A DNA stretch of 64,000 bases from Stenotrophomonas sp. MYb238 (lineage in GTDB: Bacteria > Pseudomonadota > Gammaproteobacteria > Xanthomonadales > Xanthomonadaceae): the NCBI RefSeq assembly GCF_009496535.1, contig NZ_WIDL01000003.1, forward strand, positions 78,302-142,301, written 5' to 3'. Below are positions 22,992 to 33,093 of this stretch, piece by piece; positions within the stretch are counted from its first letter, which is position 1; the number at the start of each line of letters is the position of its first letter. The position numbers were made by a program, and so were the translations under genes. The notes below the pieces were generated by a model. The model was not told the origin of the DNA. It was given only the letters and a program-made list of their open reading frames with translations, and made no database searches.

Positions 22992-23807
22992 ATGAGCACC
23001 CACGCAGACAGCAAGCCCTGGACCGTCCCGGCGCTGGCGCAGGCCAAGCGCAATGGCCAGAAACTGGTGATGTTGACCGCCTACGACGCCGGTTTCGCGC
23101 GCGCCTTCGACGCCAACGGGGTCGACCTGATCCTGATCGGCGATTCGCTGGGCATGGTGGTTCAGGGGCACGACTCGACGCTGCCGGTCACCGTGGCCGA
23201 CATCGCCTACCACACCACTGCCGTCGCGCGCGTACTGCAGCGCGCCCTGCTGGTGGCCGACCTGCCGTTCGGCGCCGACGCCACGCCCGAGCGCGCGCTC
23301 GAGGCCTCGCTGCAGCTGCTGCGCGCCGGCGCGGAAATGGTCAAGCTCGAAGGCGCTGGCTTCAAGCTGGACGTGATCCGCTACCTGGTCGAACGCGAGA
23401 TCCCGGTGTGCTCGCACCTGGGCCTGACCCCGCAGTCGGTGCTGACATTGGGCGGGTTCAAGGTGCAGGGCCGGGGCGATGCCGCCGAACGCCTGCGCGC
23501 CGATGCCCGCGCCGTGGCCGAGGCGGGCGCCGCGCTGCTGGTGCTCGAATGCGTGCCCTCGCCGGTGGCCGCGCAGGTCACCGCCGAGGTGGCGATTCCC
23601 ACCATCGGCATCGGCGCCGGCGCCGGCTGCGACGGCCAGGTGCTGGTGATGCACGATTTCCTCGGCCTGGACAGCGGCCACCGCCGGCCCAAGTTCGTCA
23701 AGGATTTCCTTGCCGAAGGCGGTTCTGTGGCCGGCGCCGTCCGCGCCTACGCCGACGCGGTGCGCGCCGGCACCTTCCCCGACGCGGAGCATGCGTACGC
23801 ATCATGA
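22992..23807 (+). CDS. panB: Ketopantoate hydroxymethyltransferase PanB
   Basis: PanB converts 2-ketoisovalerate and methylene-tetrahydrofolate to ketopantoate, the first step of pantothenate synthesis. The 271-residue TIM barrel shows [33 protein letters not shown] (metal-binding aspartate), [15 protein letters not shown] and [15 protein letters not shown]. The stop codon overlaps the panC ATG (ATGA). The upstream folK gene makes part of the folate that supplies its cosubstrate. Confidence 0.96.
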   Translation: MSTHADSKPWTVPALAQAKRNGQKLVMLTAYDAGFARAFDANGVDLILIGDSLGMVVQGHDSTLPVTVADIAYHTTAVARVLQRALLVADLPFGADATPERALEASLQLLRAGAEMVKLEGAGFKLDVIRYLVEREIPVCSHLGLTPQSVLTLGGFKVQGRGDAAERLRADARAVAEAGAALLVLECVPSPVAAQVTAEVAIPTIGIGAGAGCDGQVLVMHDFLGLDSGHRRPKFVKDFLAEGGSVAGAVRAYADAVRAGTFPDAEHAYAS

Positions 23808-24646
23808 TCGAGACCGTCACCGAACTTTCCCGGCTGCGCGCCATCGTCGGCGGCTGGAAGCGCGAGGGCCTGCGGGTGGGCTTCGTGCCGACCATGGGCA
23901 ACCTGCACGCCGGCCACTACTCGTTGGTGACGCTGGCGCGCCGGCATGCCGACCGCGTGGTGTCCAGCGTGTTCGTCAACCCGACCCAGTTCGGCCCGAA
24001 CGAGGACTTCACCCGCTACCCGCGCACGCCCGAGGCCGATACCACCGGGCTTGAGCAGGCCGGCTGCGACGTGCTGTGGCTGCCGACGGTCGAATCCATG
24101 TACCCGTTTGGCGTCGAGCTGGCCGCCAATGTCCACGTGCCGGGCGTCAGCGCGCTGCTGGAAGGCGCGCACCGGCCCGGTCATTTCGATGGCGTGTGCA
24201 CCGTGGTCACGCGCCTGTTCAACCAGGTGCAGCCGGACATGGCCGCGTTCGGCCGCAAGGATTACCAGCAGCTGGCGGTGATCCGGCAGATGGTGGCCGA
24301 CCTGGCGTTCCCGATCGAGATCGTCGGCGGCGACATCGTGCGCGAGGACGACGGCCTGGCGATGAGCTCGCGCAACCAGTACCTCACCGCGCAAACCCGG
24401 CCGCAGGCCGCGGTGATCCGCCGCGTGCTGCTGGCCATGCGCCAGGCCAGCCTGGCCGGCGCCCCGCGGGCGCAGGTCGAGGCCGAGGGCGCGGCGCAGC
24501 TGCAGGCGGCCGGTTTCCAGGTCGACTACGCGGTGGTGCGCCTGCCGGACCTGGGCGAACCGGGCGAGGGCGATGCCGGCGCCCGCGTGGCGCTGGTCGC
24601 GGCCCGGCTGGGCAATACCCGGCTGATCGACAACATCGAGTTCTGA
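23804..24646 (+). CDS. panC: Pantothenate synthetase PanC
   Basis: PanC joins pantoate and beta-alanine with ATP. The 280-residue protein has the HIGH-like [20 protein letters not shown], the ATP/pantoate region FGRKDYQQL and the KMSKS-like AMSSRNQYL. The start overlaps panB, so the two are translationally coupled. A terminator lies 53 bp downstream, and panD starts a new unit behind it. Confidence 0.96.
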   Translation: MIETVTELSRLRAIVGGWKREGLRVGFVPTMGNLHAGHYSLVTLARRHADRVVSSVFVNPTQFGPNEDFTRYPRTPEADTTGLEQAGCDVLWLPTVESMYPFGVELAANVHVPGVSALLEGAHRPGHFDGVCTVVTRLFNQVQPDMAAFGRKDYQQLAVIRQMVADLAFPIEIVGGDIVREDDGLAMSSRNQYLTAQTRPQAAVIRRVLLAMRQASLAGAPRAQVEAEGAAQLQAAGFQVDYAVVRLPDLGEPGEGDAGARVALVAARLGNTRLIDNIEF

Positions 24647-24698
24647 CGCCCGCGCCGGGACCGGCGCTGTCCCGGCGGCGACGGCCGAACGTCATGCG

Positions 24699-24723
24699 AT
24701 GGCGCCCTCGTGGCGCCATTTTC
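24699..24723 (+). terminator. Terminator after panC
   Basis: ATGGCGCC (24699-24706) pairs with GGCGCCAT (24712-24719) across CTCGT. A short T run follows. Confidence 0.8.
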
Positions 24724-24783
24724 ACGTCCGCGACCGGGCCGGACAGCCCATGTTGCAGTGCGGGCAAGGGCCCGCGCCGGTGC

Positions 24784-24789
24784 TAGACT
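24784..24789 (+). promoter_or_regulatory. Putative -10 box of the panD-pgi unit
   Basis: TAGACT lies 33 bp before the panD ATG and just downstream of the panC terminator. The same hexamer occurs before the aldehyde dehydrogenase gene at 33081. No well-spaced -35 box is evident. Confidence 0.35.
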
Positions 24790-24822
24790 GCGTGCTTTCT
24801 TTCGCAGTATTCCGGCATCGCC

Positions 24823-25203
24823 ATGCAACTTTCCCTGCTCAAGACCAAGATCCACCGCGCCACCGTCACCCATTCGGAGCTGAACTACGAAGGCTCCATC
24901 GCGATCGACGGCGACCTGCTGGAAGCCACCGGCATCCGCGAGTTCGAACAGGTGCACATCTGGGACGTGACCAACGGGGCGCGTTTCTCCACCTACGCCA
25001 TCCGCGCCGAGGCCGGCAGCGGCGTGATCTCGCTCAACGGCGGCGCCGCGCGCCACGTGCAGGTGGGCGACGTGATCATCATCGCCGCCTTCGCCGGCAT
25101 GAGCGAAGCCGAGGCCGACAGCTTCCAGCCCAAGCTGGTCTACGTCGACGGCAACAACCGCATCACCCATACCAACCACTCCATCCCCACACAGGCCGCA
25201 TGA
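24823..25203 (+). CDS. panD: Aspartate 1-decarboxylase PanD
   Basis: PanD makes beta-alanine from aspartate for pantothenate synthesis. It is made as a zymogen that self-cleaves between Gly24 and Ser25 to form the pyruvoyl cofactor. The 126-residue protein has this site exactly ([11 protein letters not shown]), plus the catalytic [10 protein letters not shown], the Tyr58 region STYAIR and NGGAARH. The stop codon overlaps the pgi start (ATGA). Together with panB and panC all beta-alanine and pantoate steps except the ketopantoate reductase PanE are encoded here. Confidence 0.96.
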   Translation: MQLSLLKTKIHRATVTHSELNYEGSIAIDGDLLEATGIREFEQVHIWDVTNGARFSTYAIRAEAGSGVISLNGGAARHVQVGDVIIIAAFAGMSEAEADSFQPKLVYVDGNNRITHTNHSIPTQAA

Positions 25204-26708
25204 CAACGCACAACGGATTGACCGCATTGCACGCCCACGCCCAGCGTCTGCAGGGCACGGGTATTCCCTCGCTGTTGGCCGCCGAGCCGGACAGGGTGAA
25301 AACCCTGGCGTTCAAGGTCGGTCCGTTGTACGTGAACTTCGCGCGGCAGAGTTACGACCGCGCGGCCCTGCAGGCGCTGCTCGAGCTGGCCGCCGCGTGC
25401 GATGTCGCCGGCGGCTTCGCGCGCCTGTTCAGCGGCGAGAAGATCAACGTCACCGAAGGCCGCGCGGTGCTGCACAGCGCATTGCGTGGCGACGCCAGCC
25501 CGAAGGCGGCGGCCGAACACGCCGAGGCGGTGGCCGTGCAGCGGCGCATGGGCGAACTGGTCCAGGCGCTGGAAGCCAGCGACGTCACCGACATCGTCAG
25601 CGTCGGCATCGGCGGCTCCGACCTCGGCCCGCGCCTGGTGGCCGACGCGCTGCGTCCGGCCAGCGGCGCGCGCTTTCGAGTGCATTTCGTCTCCAACGTC
25701 GACGGCGCGGCGATGCAGCGCACGCTGGCCACGCTGGACCCGGCCACCACCGCCGGCATCCTGATCTCCAAGACCTTCGGCACCCAGGAAACCCTGCTCA
25801 ACGGCGCGATCCTGCGCGACTGGCTGGGCGGCAGCGAGCGCCTGTACGCGGTCAGCGCCAATCCCGAGCGCGCGGCCAAGGCCTTCGACATCGACGCCGC
25901 GCGCGTGCTGCCGATGTGGGACTGGGTCGGCGGCCGCTACTCGTTGTGGTCGGCGGTGGGTTTCCCGATCGCGCTGGCGATCGGCTTCGAGCGCTTCGGC
26001 CAGCTGCTGGCTGGCGCGGCGGAAATGGATGCGCACGCGGCCAGCGCGCCGCTGGAACGCAACCTGCCGGTGCTGCACGCGCTGACCGACATCTGGAACC
26101 GCAACGCGCTCGGCCGCGCCACGCACGCGGTGATGACCTACGACCAGCGCCTGGCGCTGCTGCCGGCCTACCTGCAGCAGCTGGTGATGGAAAGCCTGGG
26201 CAAGCGGGTCAAGCTCGACGGCAGCCCGGTCGACGCCGACACCGTGCCGGTGTGGTGGGGCGGGGCGGGCACCGACGTGCAGCACAGCTTCTTCCAGGCG
26301 CTGCACCAGGGCACCAGCATCGTGCCGGCCGATTTCATCGGCTGCGTGCACAACGCCGACCCGTACACCGTCAACCACCAGGCGCTGCTGGCCAACCTGC
26401 TGGCGCAGACCGAGGCGCTGGCCAACGGCCAGGACAGCGACGATCCGCACCGCCAGTATCCCGGCGGTCGCCCAAGCACGCTGATCCTGCTCGACGCGCT
26501 GACCCCGCACGCGCTGGGCGCGCTGGTCGCCATGTACGAGCACGCGGTCTACGTGCAGTCGCTGGTGTGGGGCATCAACGCCTTCGACCAGTTCGGCGTG
26601 GAGCTGGGCAAGCAGCTGGCCAACCAGCTGTTGCCTGCGCTGCAGGGCGAGGCGGTGGAGATCGCCGATCCGATGACGCGCGAGGCGCTGGCGCAGCTGC
26701 GCGCCTGA
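25200..26708 (+). CDS. pgi: Glucose-6-phosphate isomerase Pgi
   Basis: Pgi interconverts glucose-6-phosphate and fructose-6-phosphate. The 502-residue protein carries the sugar-phosphate-binding [13 protein letters not shown], the loop [25 protein letters not shown], the catalytic glutamate in [12 protein letters not shown], and the C-terminal [18 protein letters not shown] with the conserved lysine. It is about 50 residues shorter than E. coli Pgi, as usual for xanthomonads. It is coupled to panD by an ATGA overlap, with a terminator 23 bp downstream. Confidence 0.96.
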   Translation: MTTHNGLTALHAHAQRLQGTGIPSLLAAEPDRVKTLAFKVGPLYVNFARQSYDRAALQALLELAAACDVAGGFARLFSGEKINVTEGRAVLHSALRGDASPKAAAEHAEAVAVQRRMGELVQALEASDVTDIVSVGIGGSDLGPRLVADALRPASGARFRVHFVSNVDGAAMQRTLATLDPATTAGILISKTFGTQETLLNGAILRDWLGGSERLYAVSANPERAAKAFDIDAARVLPMWDWVGGRYSLWSAVGFPIALAIGFERFGQLLAGAAEMDAHAASAPLERNLPVLHALTDIWNRNALGRATHAVMTYDQRLALLPAYLQQLVMESLGKRVKLDGSPVDADTVPVWWGGAGTDVQHSFFQALHQGTSIVPADFIGCVHNADPYTVNHQALLANLLAQTEALANGQDSDDPHRQYPGGRPSTLILLDALTPHALGALVAMYEHAVYVQSLVWGINAFDQFGVELGKQLANQLLPALQGEAVEIADPMTREALAQLRA

Positions 26709-26731
26709 TCGGCACCGCAGGGCAACGGCAG

Positions 26732-26762
26732 ACGCCGCGCAGCGATGCGCGGCGTTTCTTTT
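26732..26762 (+). terminator. Terminator after pgi
   Basis: ACGCCGCGC (26732-26740) pairs with GCGCGGCGT (26747-26755) across AGCGAT, followed by TTCTTTT. Confidence 0.9.
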
Positions 26763-26894
26763 GGGTCTTCGCCCGGATCAGGACAACCGCCTGGAGAGCG
26801 CGTGGCGGTATGCCGCGCAAGCGGGACTCGCCGCGCTGGCGCTTTGTCGGCATCGATCCAAGCCGGTACCAGCGCGCTGTGCCGTCTCGGCCAG

Positions 26895-27932
26895 TCAGCC
26901 GGTGGAGCGCCGCGCCTGGCTCGGCGCGCGCCCGGTCCAGCGCTTGAACGCGCGGCGGAATTCGCGCGCGTCGTTGAAGCCCAGCTGGCCGCCGATGGCG
27001 ACGATGCTCAACTTCGGGTCGCGCAGCAGTTCCATCGCATGGTTGGTGCGCACGCGGTCGTGGACCGCGCTGAACGAGGTGCCTTCCTCGGCGAGCTGGC
27101 GCCGCAGGGTGCGTTCGCTCAGGTGCAGTTCGGCGGCCATTTCGGCCATCTGCGGGTTGTCGCGCAGGCGCATGCGCAGGTGGCTTTCCAGCGCGGCGGT
27201 GGTTTCGCCGCACGCCGGCAGCGCATCCAGCTGCATGCGGCACAGGGTCAGCACCTGGTTGGAGGTCACCGGGTTGTAGCTGGCGAACGGCAGTTCCAGC
27301 CAGCAGCGTTCGATCACCATCGCGTGCCGGGACTGGTCGAAACGCACGTCGCAGCCGAACACCTCGCGGTAGCGCTGCGCATAGCGCGGCGCCGGGTAGC
27401 CAAGTTCCAGGCGCAGTGGGCGGAAGCCGGGGCCGACCAGCTCGTGGATCAGTTTCAGCACGCTGGAGAACAGTTCCTCGCACAGGAACGGCAGCAGGTC
27501 GCAGGCCTCGTCCGGCGCGGTGGCGACCGCGGCCAGGCAGTCGGTGTCGCGTTCGGTCAGCGACATGTCCATCAGCGCGCCGCTGCTGCGCTGGTAGGCC
27601 AGGCCGATGCGCACCGCTTCGCCGAAGTCGGGCGCGGTCTTCATCGCCAGCCCGAGCAGCCCGAAGTTGCCCAGGTTCTGCCGGCTGCCCAGTTCCAGCC
27701 CGAGGCCTTCCATCGACAGCGCAAGCAGGGCGCGGCGGATCACGGTACTGGCCTGGCGGTAGGACATGCGCGTGTCGGGCAGGCTGATTTCCGCGGGCTG
27801 CAGGCGGGTTCCGGCGAACCAGTCGTCGCAGTCCACGCCCCGCTCGGCGGCCAGCTGCATCAGGCCGCAGAGGATGTTGGTGGGCCGGTCGGCGACGGAC
27901 AGGCGATCACCGATTGCGGTGTTGAAACGCAT
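26895..27932 (-). CDS. AraC-family transcriptional regulator
   Basis: A 345-residue regulator with an N-terminal effector-binding region of the Arabinose_bd type (PF12625-like, about 20-210; GLELGSRQNLGNFGLLGLAM) and a C-terminal AraC DNA-binding domain (about 245-340; MAAELHLSERTLRRQLAEEG and IGGQLGFNDAREFRRAFKRW, the two HTH motifs). Regulators of this type often activate a divergent catabolic gene. It is separated by a 121-bp shared promoter region from the beta-helix/cytochrome/receptor genes at 28054, so it is the likely regulator of that cluster. The effector is unknown. Confidence 0.88.
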   Translation of the reverse strand: MRFNTAIGDRLSVADRPTNILCGLMQLAAERGVDCDDWFAGTRLQPAEISLPDTRMSYRQASTVIRRALLALSMEGLGLELGSRQNLGNFGLLGLAMKTAPDFGEAVRIGLAYQRSSGALMDMSLTERDTDCLAAVATAPDEACDLLPFLCEELFSSVLKLIHELVGPGFRPLRLELGYPAPRYAQRYREVFGCDVRFDQSRHAMVIERCWLELPFASYNPVTSNQVLTLCRMQLDALPACGETTAALESHLRMRLRDNPQMAEMAAELHLSERTLRRQLAEEGTSFSAVHDRVRTNHAMELLRDPKLSIVAIGGQLGFNDAREFRRAFKRWTGRAPSQARRSTG

Positions 27933-28053
27933 CCGAAATCCTTCCGATTGTCCGTTTTGCCCCCCTTTGTATGCCGCTTCGGCCCTTCGCGCAACGCGTC
28001 AATACGCACCAGACTGCGGCGCAGACTTGGCGAGCACGTACGGGAGAGAATTC
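27933..28053. promoter_or_regulatory. Divergent promoter region of the AraC/beta-helix cluster
   Basis: A 121-bp gap separates the two divergent start codons and must hold both promoters and the presumed AraC-family binding sites. The stretch around 27948-27975 has the lowest GC of the gap (TTGTCC followed by a TTTTG and TTTGTATG block), a plausible place for a promoter. I could not pick a clear direct repeat as operator. Confidence 0.4.
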
Positions 28054-29271
28054 ATGCAATGCAGCATTTTTGTCGGCACGATCGGCGCTCTTGCGCTCCT
28101 TCTCTCCGGCTGCCAGAAGGCGCCCGACACGCCGGCGCCGGCGCCCGGCGATGCCGGCTTCGCCAAGGTGCTGCAGCAGAAGCTGCTGGACGCCAAGCCC
28201 GGCGACGTGATCGAGGTGCCCGAAGGCATCTTCCAGTTCGACCGCAGCCTCAGCCTGCGCGTGGACAACGTCACCCTGCGCGGCAAGGGCATGGACAAGT
28301 CCATCCTCAGCTTCAAGGGCCAGAAGGCCGGCGCCGAAGGCCTGCTGGTGAACGCCGATGGCTTCACCCTGGAGAACCTGGCGATCGAGGACAGCAAGGG
28401 CGATGGCTTCAAGATCAGCCAGTCCGAGAACGTCACCATCCGCGGCGTGCGCGTGGAATGGACCGGCGGCCCCAAGACCAGCAACGGCGGCTATGGCCTG
28501 TACCCGGTGCTGTGCAGGAACGTGCTGATCGAGAACTCGGTGGCGATCGGCGCCTCGGATTCGGGCATCTACGTCGGCCAGTCGCGCGATGTGATCGTGC
28601 GCAACAACCGCGCCGAGCGCAACGTGGCCGGCATCGAGATCGAGAACACCATCAACGCCGACGTGTACGACAACGTGGCCACCGGCAACACCGGCGGCAT
28701 CCTGGTGTTCAACATGCCGGCGCTGACCCAGCAGGGCGACGCGATCCGCGTGTTCAAGAACAAGGTGGTGGAGAACAACCACGACAACTTCGGCGCCAAG
28801 GGCACGCCGGTGGCCAGCGTGCCGGCCGGCAGCGGCGTGGTGATCAACTCCAACGACAACATCGAGATCTTCGACAACGACATTACCGGCAACCAGACCG
28901 CCAACATCATCGTCTCCAGCGTGTATTCCACCGGCTACAAGGACGACAAGGCCTCCGGTGAGTTCGATCCGTACCCCGAGCGCATCCACGTGCACGGCAA
29001 CCGGCTGTCCGGCGGCGGCGATTCGCCCGACCGGATGGACTTCAAGGCGCTGAAGGTGGCGATGTACGGCCTTACCGGCAGCTTCCCGGACGTGCTGTTC
29101 GACGGCTACGTCAACCCGCAGCGCAAGGACGGCCCGCAGATCTGCCTGCGCGACGTGTCCGGCGTGCTCAACGCCGACGGTCCCGGCGGCTACAAGAACC
29201 CGAGCAAGGACGCCAGGCCCTACGACTGCACGCTGCCGTCGCTGCCGGCGGTCGACCTGAAGCGCGGTTGA
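28054..29271 (+). CDS. Parallel beta-helix lipoprotein (TIGR03805 / SO2931 type)
   Basis: A 405-residue exported protein with a lipoprotein signal (lipobox LSGC, Cys20). The mature part is a right-handed parallel beta-helix with repeated short strands and Asn/Asp/Gly turns (LRVDNVTLRGKGMDKS, SENVTIRGVRVEW, NVLIENSVAIGASDSGIYV, VIVRNNRAERNVAGIEIEN, NNDNIEIFDND-like coils). Beta-helix folds are common in polysaccharide lyases and epimerases, but no lyase active site is evident to me. This family is known to occur regularly beside the di-haem family next door, and the pair's function is unknown. Start set by lipoprotein signal and GGGAGAG Shine-Dalgarno. Confidence 0.82.
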   Translation: MQCSIFVGTIGALALLLSGCQKAPDTPAPAPGDAGFAKVLQQKLLDAKPGDVIEVPEGIFQFDRSLSLRVDNVTLRGKGMDKSILSFKGQKAGAEGLLVNADGFTLENLAIEDSKGDGFKISQSENVTIRGVRVEWTGGPKTSNGGYGLYPVLCRNVLIENSVAIGASDSGIYVGQSRDVIVRNNRAERNVAGIEIENTINADVYDNVATGNTGGILVFNMPALTQQGDAIRVFKNKVVENNHDNFGAKGTPVASVPAGSGVVINSNDNIEIFDNDITGNQTANIIVSSVYSTGYKDDKASGEFDPYPERIHVHGNRLSGGGDSPDRMDFKALKVAMYGLTGSFPDVLFDGYVNPQRKDGPQICLRDVSGVLNADGPGGYKNPSKDARPYDCTLPSLPAVDLKRG

Positions 29272-29281
29272 GGTGGCGCGC

Positions 29282-30412
29282 ATGTCGTTGCTCCGCTCCC
29301 TGCCGGCGCTGGCCGCGCTGCTGATGCTGGCCGCCTGCGCCCGCACCCCGGCGCCGAAGCCGGTGCAGTTCTTCGCCGAGGGCATGCCCGAGCGCCTGTC
29401 CGACTGGAGCGTGCTGTACGTGGCCGACGGCCGGCTGCGGCTCAACGCCCAGGTGCTGCCCTACGACCTGGACTCGGCGCTGTTCACCGACCACGCGCAC
29501 AAGCTGCGCACGGTGTGGATGCCGGCCGGCACGCCGGCGCGCTACCAGCCGGACGAGGCCATGGATTTCCCGGTCGGCACCATCATCAGCAAGACCTTCT
29601 ACTACCCCCGTGGCGAAGGCGACACGGTGCTGCGCAGCGAGGACACCGGCCCCGAGCCGGACGGCGGCCTGACGCTGGCCAAGGTGCGGCTGGTGGAGAC
29701 GCGGCTGCTGGTGCGCCGCGCCTCGGGCTGGGTCGCGCTGCCGTACGTGTGGAACGCCGAACAGAACGAGGCCCGGCTGATGCGCACCGGCGAGCTGGTG
29801 CCGCTGACTCTGGCCGGCGCGGACGGCAAGCGCCAGCAGCTGGAATACCTGGTGCCGGACGAGAACCAGTGCGCCGGTTGCCACGGCACCGACCTCAAGT
29901 CCAAGCAGATTTTCCCGATCGGGCCGAAAGCGCGGCACCTCAACCACGACTTCGCCTACGCCGGCGGCAAGGCCAACCAGCTGCGGCACTGGCAGGACGT
30001 GGGCTATCTGGCCGACGTGCCGGCCGGCGAGCTGCCGCGCAACGTCGCCTGGAACGACGCGCAGGCGCCGCTGGAAGCGCGTGCGCGTTCGTACCTGGAC
30101 ATCAACTGCGGGCATTGCCACAGCCAGAAGGGCGCGGCGCGCACGTCGGGCATGTGGCTGGATTCGAACACCCACGATCCGCTGCGGGTAGGCCGCTGCA
30201 AGCTGCCGATCGCCGCGGGGCAGGGCACCGGCAACCGGGCCTGGGACATCGCGCCCGGCAAGCCGGACGATTCGATCCTGACCTACCGCATGGAAAGCAC
30301 CGACCCCGGCGTGATGATGCCGGAGCTGGGGCGCAGCATCGTCCACGAGGAGGGCGTGGAACTGATACGGCAGTGGATCGCGGCCATGTCCGCGCAGGAG
30401 TGCGGCGCATAG
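29282..30412 (+). CDS. SO2930-family di-haem c-type cytochrome lipoprotein (TIGR03806)
   Basis: A 376-residue lipoprotein (lipobox LAAC, Cys19) with two covalent haem sites, CAGCH (in NQCAGCHGTDLKSKQ) and CGHCH (in DINCGHCHSQ). Candidate axial methionines are in SGMW and PGVMMPELG. The N-terminal half (about 30-200) is the family-specific part, with PYDLDSALFTDHAHK and FPVGTIISKTFYYP. It starts 10 bp after the beta-helix gene; a GTG at 29273 is an alternative start. In this family the two proteins are paired or fused, so they probably act together at the membrane or cell surface, with the haems passing electrons. Substrate unknown. Confidence 0.85.
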   Translation: MSLLRSLPALAALLMLAACARTPAPKPVQFFAEGMPERLSDWSVLYVADGRLRLNAQVLPYDLDSALFTDHAHKLRTVWMPAGTPARYQPDEAMDFPVGTIISKTFYYPRGEGDTVLRSEDTGPEPDGGLTLAKVRLVETRLLVRRASGWVALPYVWNAEQNEARLMRTGELVPLTLAGADGKRQQLEYLVPDENQCAGCHGTDLKSKQIFPIGPKARHLNHDFAYAGGKANQLRHWQDVGYLADVPAGELPRNVAWNDAQAPLEARARSYLDINCGHCHSQKGAARTSGMWLDSNTHDPLRVGRCKLPIAAGQGTGNRAWDIAPGKPDDSILTYRMESTDPGVMMPELGRSIVHEEGVELIRQWIAAMSAQECGA

Positions 30413-30476
30413 GCAGGTGGTTGGAACAGGCACACGGCCCCGCATCGCCGCGCGGAATCGACGTGAGGGGAACTCA

Positions 30477-32966
30477 ATGGGAAAGGGGAACTCGATGACG
30501 TACAACAGATTGACGCGTGGTGTCCGCAAGGCCCTGCTGACTTCGCTGCTGGCATCGCCGGCGCTGGCCGCGCAGGCGCAGCAACCGCCGCCGGCGCCCG
30601 CCCAGGCCGAGGCCATCGAACTGGACCGGATCGTGGTCACCGCGCAGAGCCGCGAGCAGGAACTCAAGGACGTGCCCATCGCCCTGCAGGTGGTGGGCGA
30701 GAACGTCATCGAACAGACCATGGCCGAGAACCTCGGCGACCTGGACAGTTTCGTTCCGGGCCTGTCGGTCAGCGACGACCAGCCGACCCAGGCCGGTTTC
30801 AAGCTGCGCGGCCTGAGCACCGGCGATTTCGGCATCGGCACCGATCCCACCGTCGGCGTGTACGTGGACGGGGTCTATGCCGGCCGCGGCGGCGGCACGG
30901 TGCTGCCGTTCCTGGACGTGGAGCGCATCGAAGTGCTGAAGGGACCGCAGGGCACGCTGTTCGGCCGCAACACCGCCGCCGGTGCGGTATCCATCGTGAC
31001 CAAGCGCCCCGGCAACGAGCTCGAAGGCCGTGCGCGCGTGCGCATGGGCAATTACGGCAAGCAGTATTTCGACGGCATGCTCAACCTGCCGGCCGGTGAA
31101 ACCACGGCCTTCCGCCTCAATGCCATGAGCAGCCAGACCGATGGCTGGATGAAGGACGCGGCCACCGGCAAGCCGCTGGACGATGGCCGCAACTGGGCCA
31201 CGCGCGCGGCGCTGCGCTGGGACATCGGCGACAACACGCAGATGCTGCTCAGCTGGGACCACGAGGACCTGGACCAGCGCTCGCGCCCGGCCATCGGCAT
31301 CGTCGCGCTGCCGCCGGCGCCGGACGTGCCGCCGGTGCCCGCCGACCCGGCGCGTTACCAGGACCCGTTCGGCCACGCCGCGTACACCGACGTGCCCGAC
31401 AACGACGAGACCCGGAAGTTCGATGGCGCGACCCTGATCCTCGACCACGCCTTCGAGTGGGGCCACCTGAGCTCGATGACCTCCTGGCGCACCTTCGACA
31501 CCTACAACCGCGCCGAGGAGGACGGCACCAACCGCCGCGAGCTGTACCTGGACACCATCAACATCGAGGACAACACCACCTGGTACCAGGAGTTCAAGTT
31601 CAGCGGCAACACCGAGCGCCTGGACTGGGTGGCCGGTGCCAGCTGGTTCCAGGAGAAGGCCAGCCAGTCCAGCGTGGTCGACCTGACCAGCGACAGCATC
31701 AATACCGCCGCCGCCGGCCTGTATGGGATGCCCCTGTTCGGCATGCTGCAGCAGGCGGCCGATTTCTACGGCATCCCCGTGCAGCTGTTCGGCCATCCAT
31801 GGCGCGAGTCGTACGACAACACGGTGGACGCCACCGCGTATGCGGCGTTCGGCGACGTGATCTGGCACGCGACCGACAAGCTGAACCTGACCTTCGGCCT
31901 GCGCTATACGCGCGACGAGAAGAAGTTCACCTGGTTCAACGACTACCACCGCGCCGACGCGCTGAACCAGGCGCTGCAGACGCTGGAGCAATACGGCGTG
32001 CTGCCGCAGCCGGTGCCGTGCGAGGCGCTGGGCCTGTGCGCCATGGACGAGGACGGCGATGGCCTGATCCCGATCGACGCGGCGTTCCTGGCCGGTTTCG
32101 ACCTGGCCTTCAGCGACCCGATCTCGATGGCCAACAAGGGCGTGACCAACCGCGCCAAGAACGCGTGGAGCGACTGGAGCCCGCGCCTGGTCGTGGACTA
32201 CCACCCGTCCGACGACACCATGCTGTTCGCCTCGGTGGCCAAGGGCTACAAGGCCGGCGGCTACAACGTGTTCTCGCCGGGCGCGGCCTTCGACAACGAA
32301 AGCGTGTGGAACTTCGAGGCCGGCATCAAGCGCGACCTGCGCGAGCTGCGCATCCAGTACGAAGCCTCGGCGTTCTATTACGTGTACGACAACCGCCAGG
32401 CGATCCGCTTGGACACCTCGGCCGACATCCCGCGCTACGTGGTCAGCACCAGCGACCTCACTGCGCGCGGCGTGGACTTCAGCGCGCGCTGGCAGGCCAC
32501 CGACCGGCTGAGCATGGATTTCGCCGTGGAGTGGATCGATTCGACCTACAAGGATTTCGTCACCCCGGACGGCATCGACCTCAGCGGGCAGCCGACCGGC
32601 GAGGCGAACCTGTCCTTCGCCGCCGGCGCCGCCTACACCGTGCCGCTGGGCGAATACGGCGACCTGATGTTCTCGGCCCGCCATTCCTACGGCGGCCGCG
32701 GCCGCTGCAACTCCGGCTCCTCCAGCCAGGGCAACTGCGGGCGCTACGCCACCTTCACCATCGGCGAGGAGCGCAACCGCACCGACCTGTACCTGCGCTG
32801 GCGCTCGCCCTCCACGCAGTGGAGCGTGGCCGCCTACGTCAACAACGCGTTCGACAACCGCTACGTCAACGGCCTGTACACCTATGGCACCACGGTGGTC
32901 GGCACCACCGCCGCCGGCATCAGCGAACCGCGTTTCTACGGCATGGAACTGATGTACCGGTTCTGA
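30477..32966 (+). CDS. TonB-dependent outer-membrane receptor
   Basis: An 829-residue outer-membrane transporter. After a signal peptide ending near LAAQAQ comes a TonB-box-like DRIVVTAQ, a plug domain (about 65-180: LSTGDFGIGTDPTVGVYVDG, VERIEVLKGPQGTLFGRNT, AGAVSIVTKRP), and a long beta-barrel ending in aromatic-rich EPRFYGMELMYRF. The plug is of the CirA/FecA-like kind common in carbohydrate and sterol/aromatic catabolic clusters. There is no N-terminal STN signalling domain. Two starts (30477 and 30495) each have an AGGGGAACTC Shine-Dalgarno owing to an 18-bp duplication. It lies 64 bp after the cytochrome gene and ends at a strong terminator. Confidence 0.92.
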   Translation: MGKGNSMTYNRLTRGVRKALLTSLLASPALAAQAQQPPPAPAQAEAIELDRIVVTAQSREQELKDVPIALQVVGENVIEQTMAENLGDLDSFVPGLSVSDDQPTQAGFKLRGLSTGDFGIGTDPTVGVYVDGVYAGRGGGTVLPFLDVERIEVLKGPQGTLFGRNTAAGAVSIVTKRPGNELEGRARVRMGNYGKQYFDGMLNLPAGETTAFRLNAMSSQTDGWMKDAATGKPLDDGRNWATRAALRWDIGDNTQMLLSWDHEDLDQRSRPAIGIVALPPAPDVPPVPADPARYQDPFGHAAYTDVPDNDETRKFDGATLILDHAFEWGHLSSMTSWRTFDTYNRAEEDGTNRRELYLDTINIEDNTTWYQEFKFSGNTERLDWVAGASWFQEKASQSSVVDLTSDSINTAAAGLYGMPLFGMLQQAADFYGIPVQLFGHPWRESYDNTVDATAYAAFGDVIWHATDKLNLTFGLRYTRDEKKFTWFNDYHRADALNQALQTLEQYGVLPQPVPCEALGLCAMDEDGDGLIPIDAAFLAGFDLAFSDPISMANKGVTNRAKNAWSDWSPRLVVDYHPSDDTMLFASVAKGYKAGGYNVFSPGAAFDNESVWNFEAGIKRDLRELRIQYEASAFYYVYDNRQAIRLDTSADIPRYVVSTSDLTARGVDFSARWQATDRLSMDFAVEWIDSTYKDFVTPDGIDLSGQPTGEANLSFAAGAAYTVPLGEYGDLMFSARHSYGGRGRCNSGSSSQGNCGRYATFTIGEERNRTDLYLRWRSPSTQWSVAAYVNNAFDNRYVNGLYTYGTTVVGTTAAGISEPRFYGMELMYRF

Positions 32967-33011
32967 TCCAACGCCACATGCCGTAGCCGCCGGCACTGCC
33001 GGTGCTGGCGC

Positions 33012-33046
33012 AAGCCTCCGCATCCACGATGGATGCGGAGGCTTCT
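33012..33046 (+). terminator. Terminator after the TonB-dependent receptor
   Basis: A perfect 14-bp stem (33012-33025 with 33031-33044, loop ACGAT) begins 46 bp after the receptor stop codon. It separates the receptor from the aldehyde dehydrogenase. Confidence 0.8.
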
Positions 33047-33080
33047 CCTGCCGCGGCACCGCCGGAATCGACGCCCCTCG

Positions 33081-33086
33081 TAGACT
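33081..33086 (+). promoter_or_regulatory. Putative -10 box placed for a leaderless aldehyde dehydrogenase mRNA
   Basis: TAGACT ends 7 bp before the ATG at 33094 with no Shine-Dalgarno between. It follows the terminator at 33012, so the gene probably has its own promoter. Confidence 0.4.
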
Positions 33087-33093
33087 TGGACGC

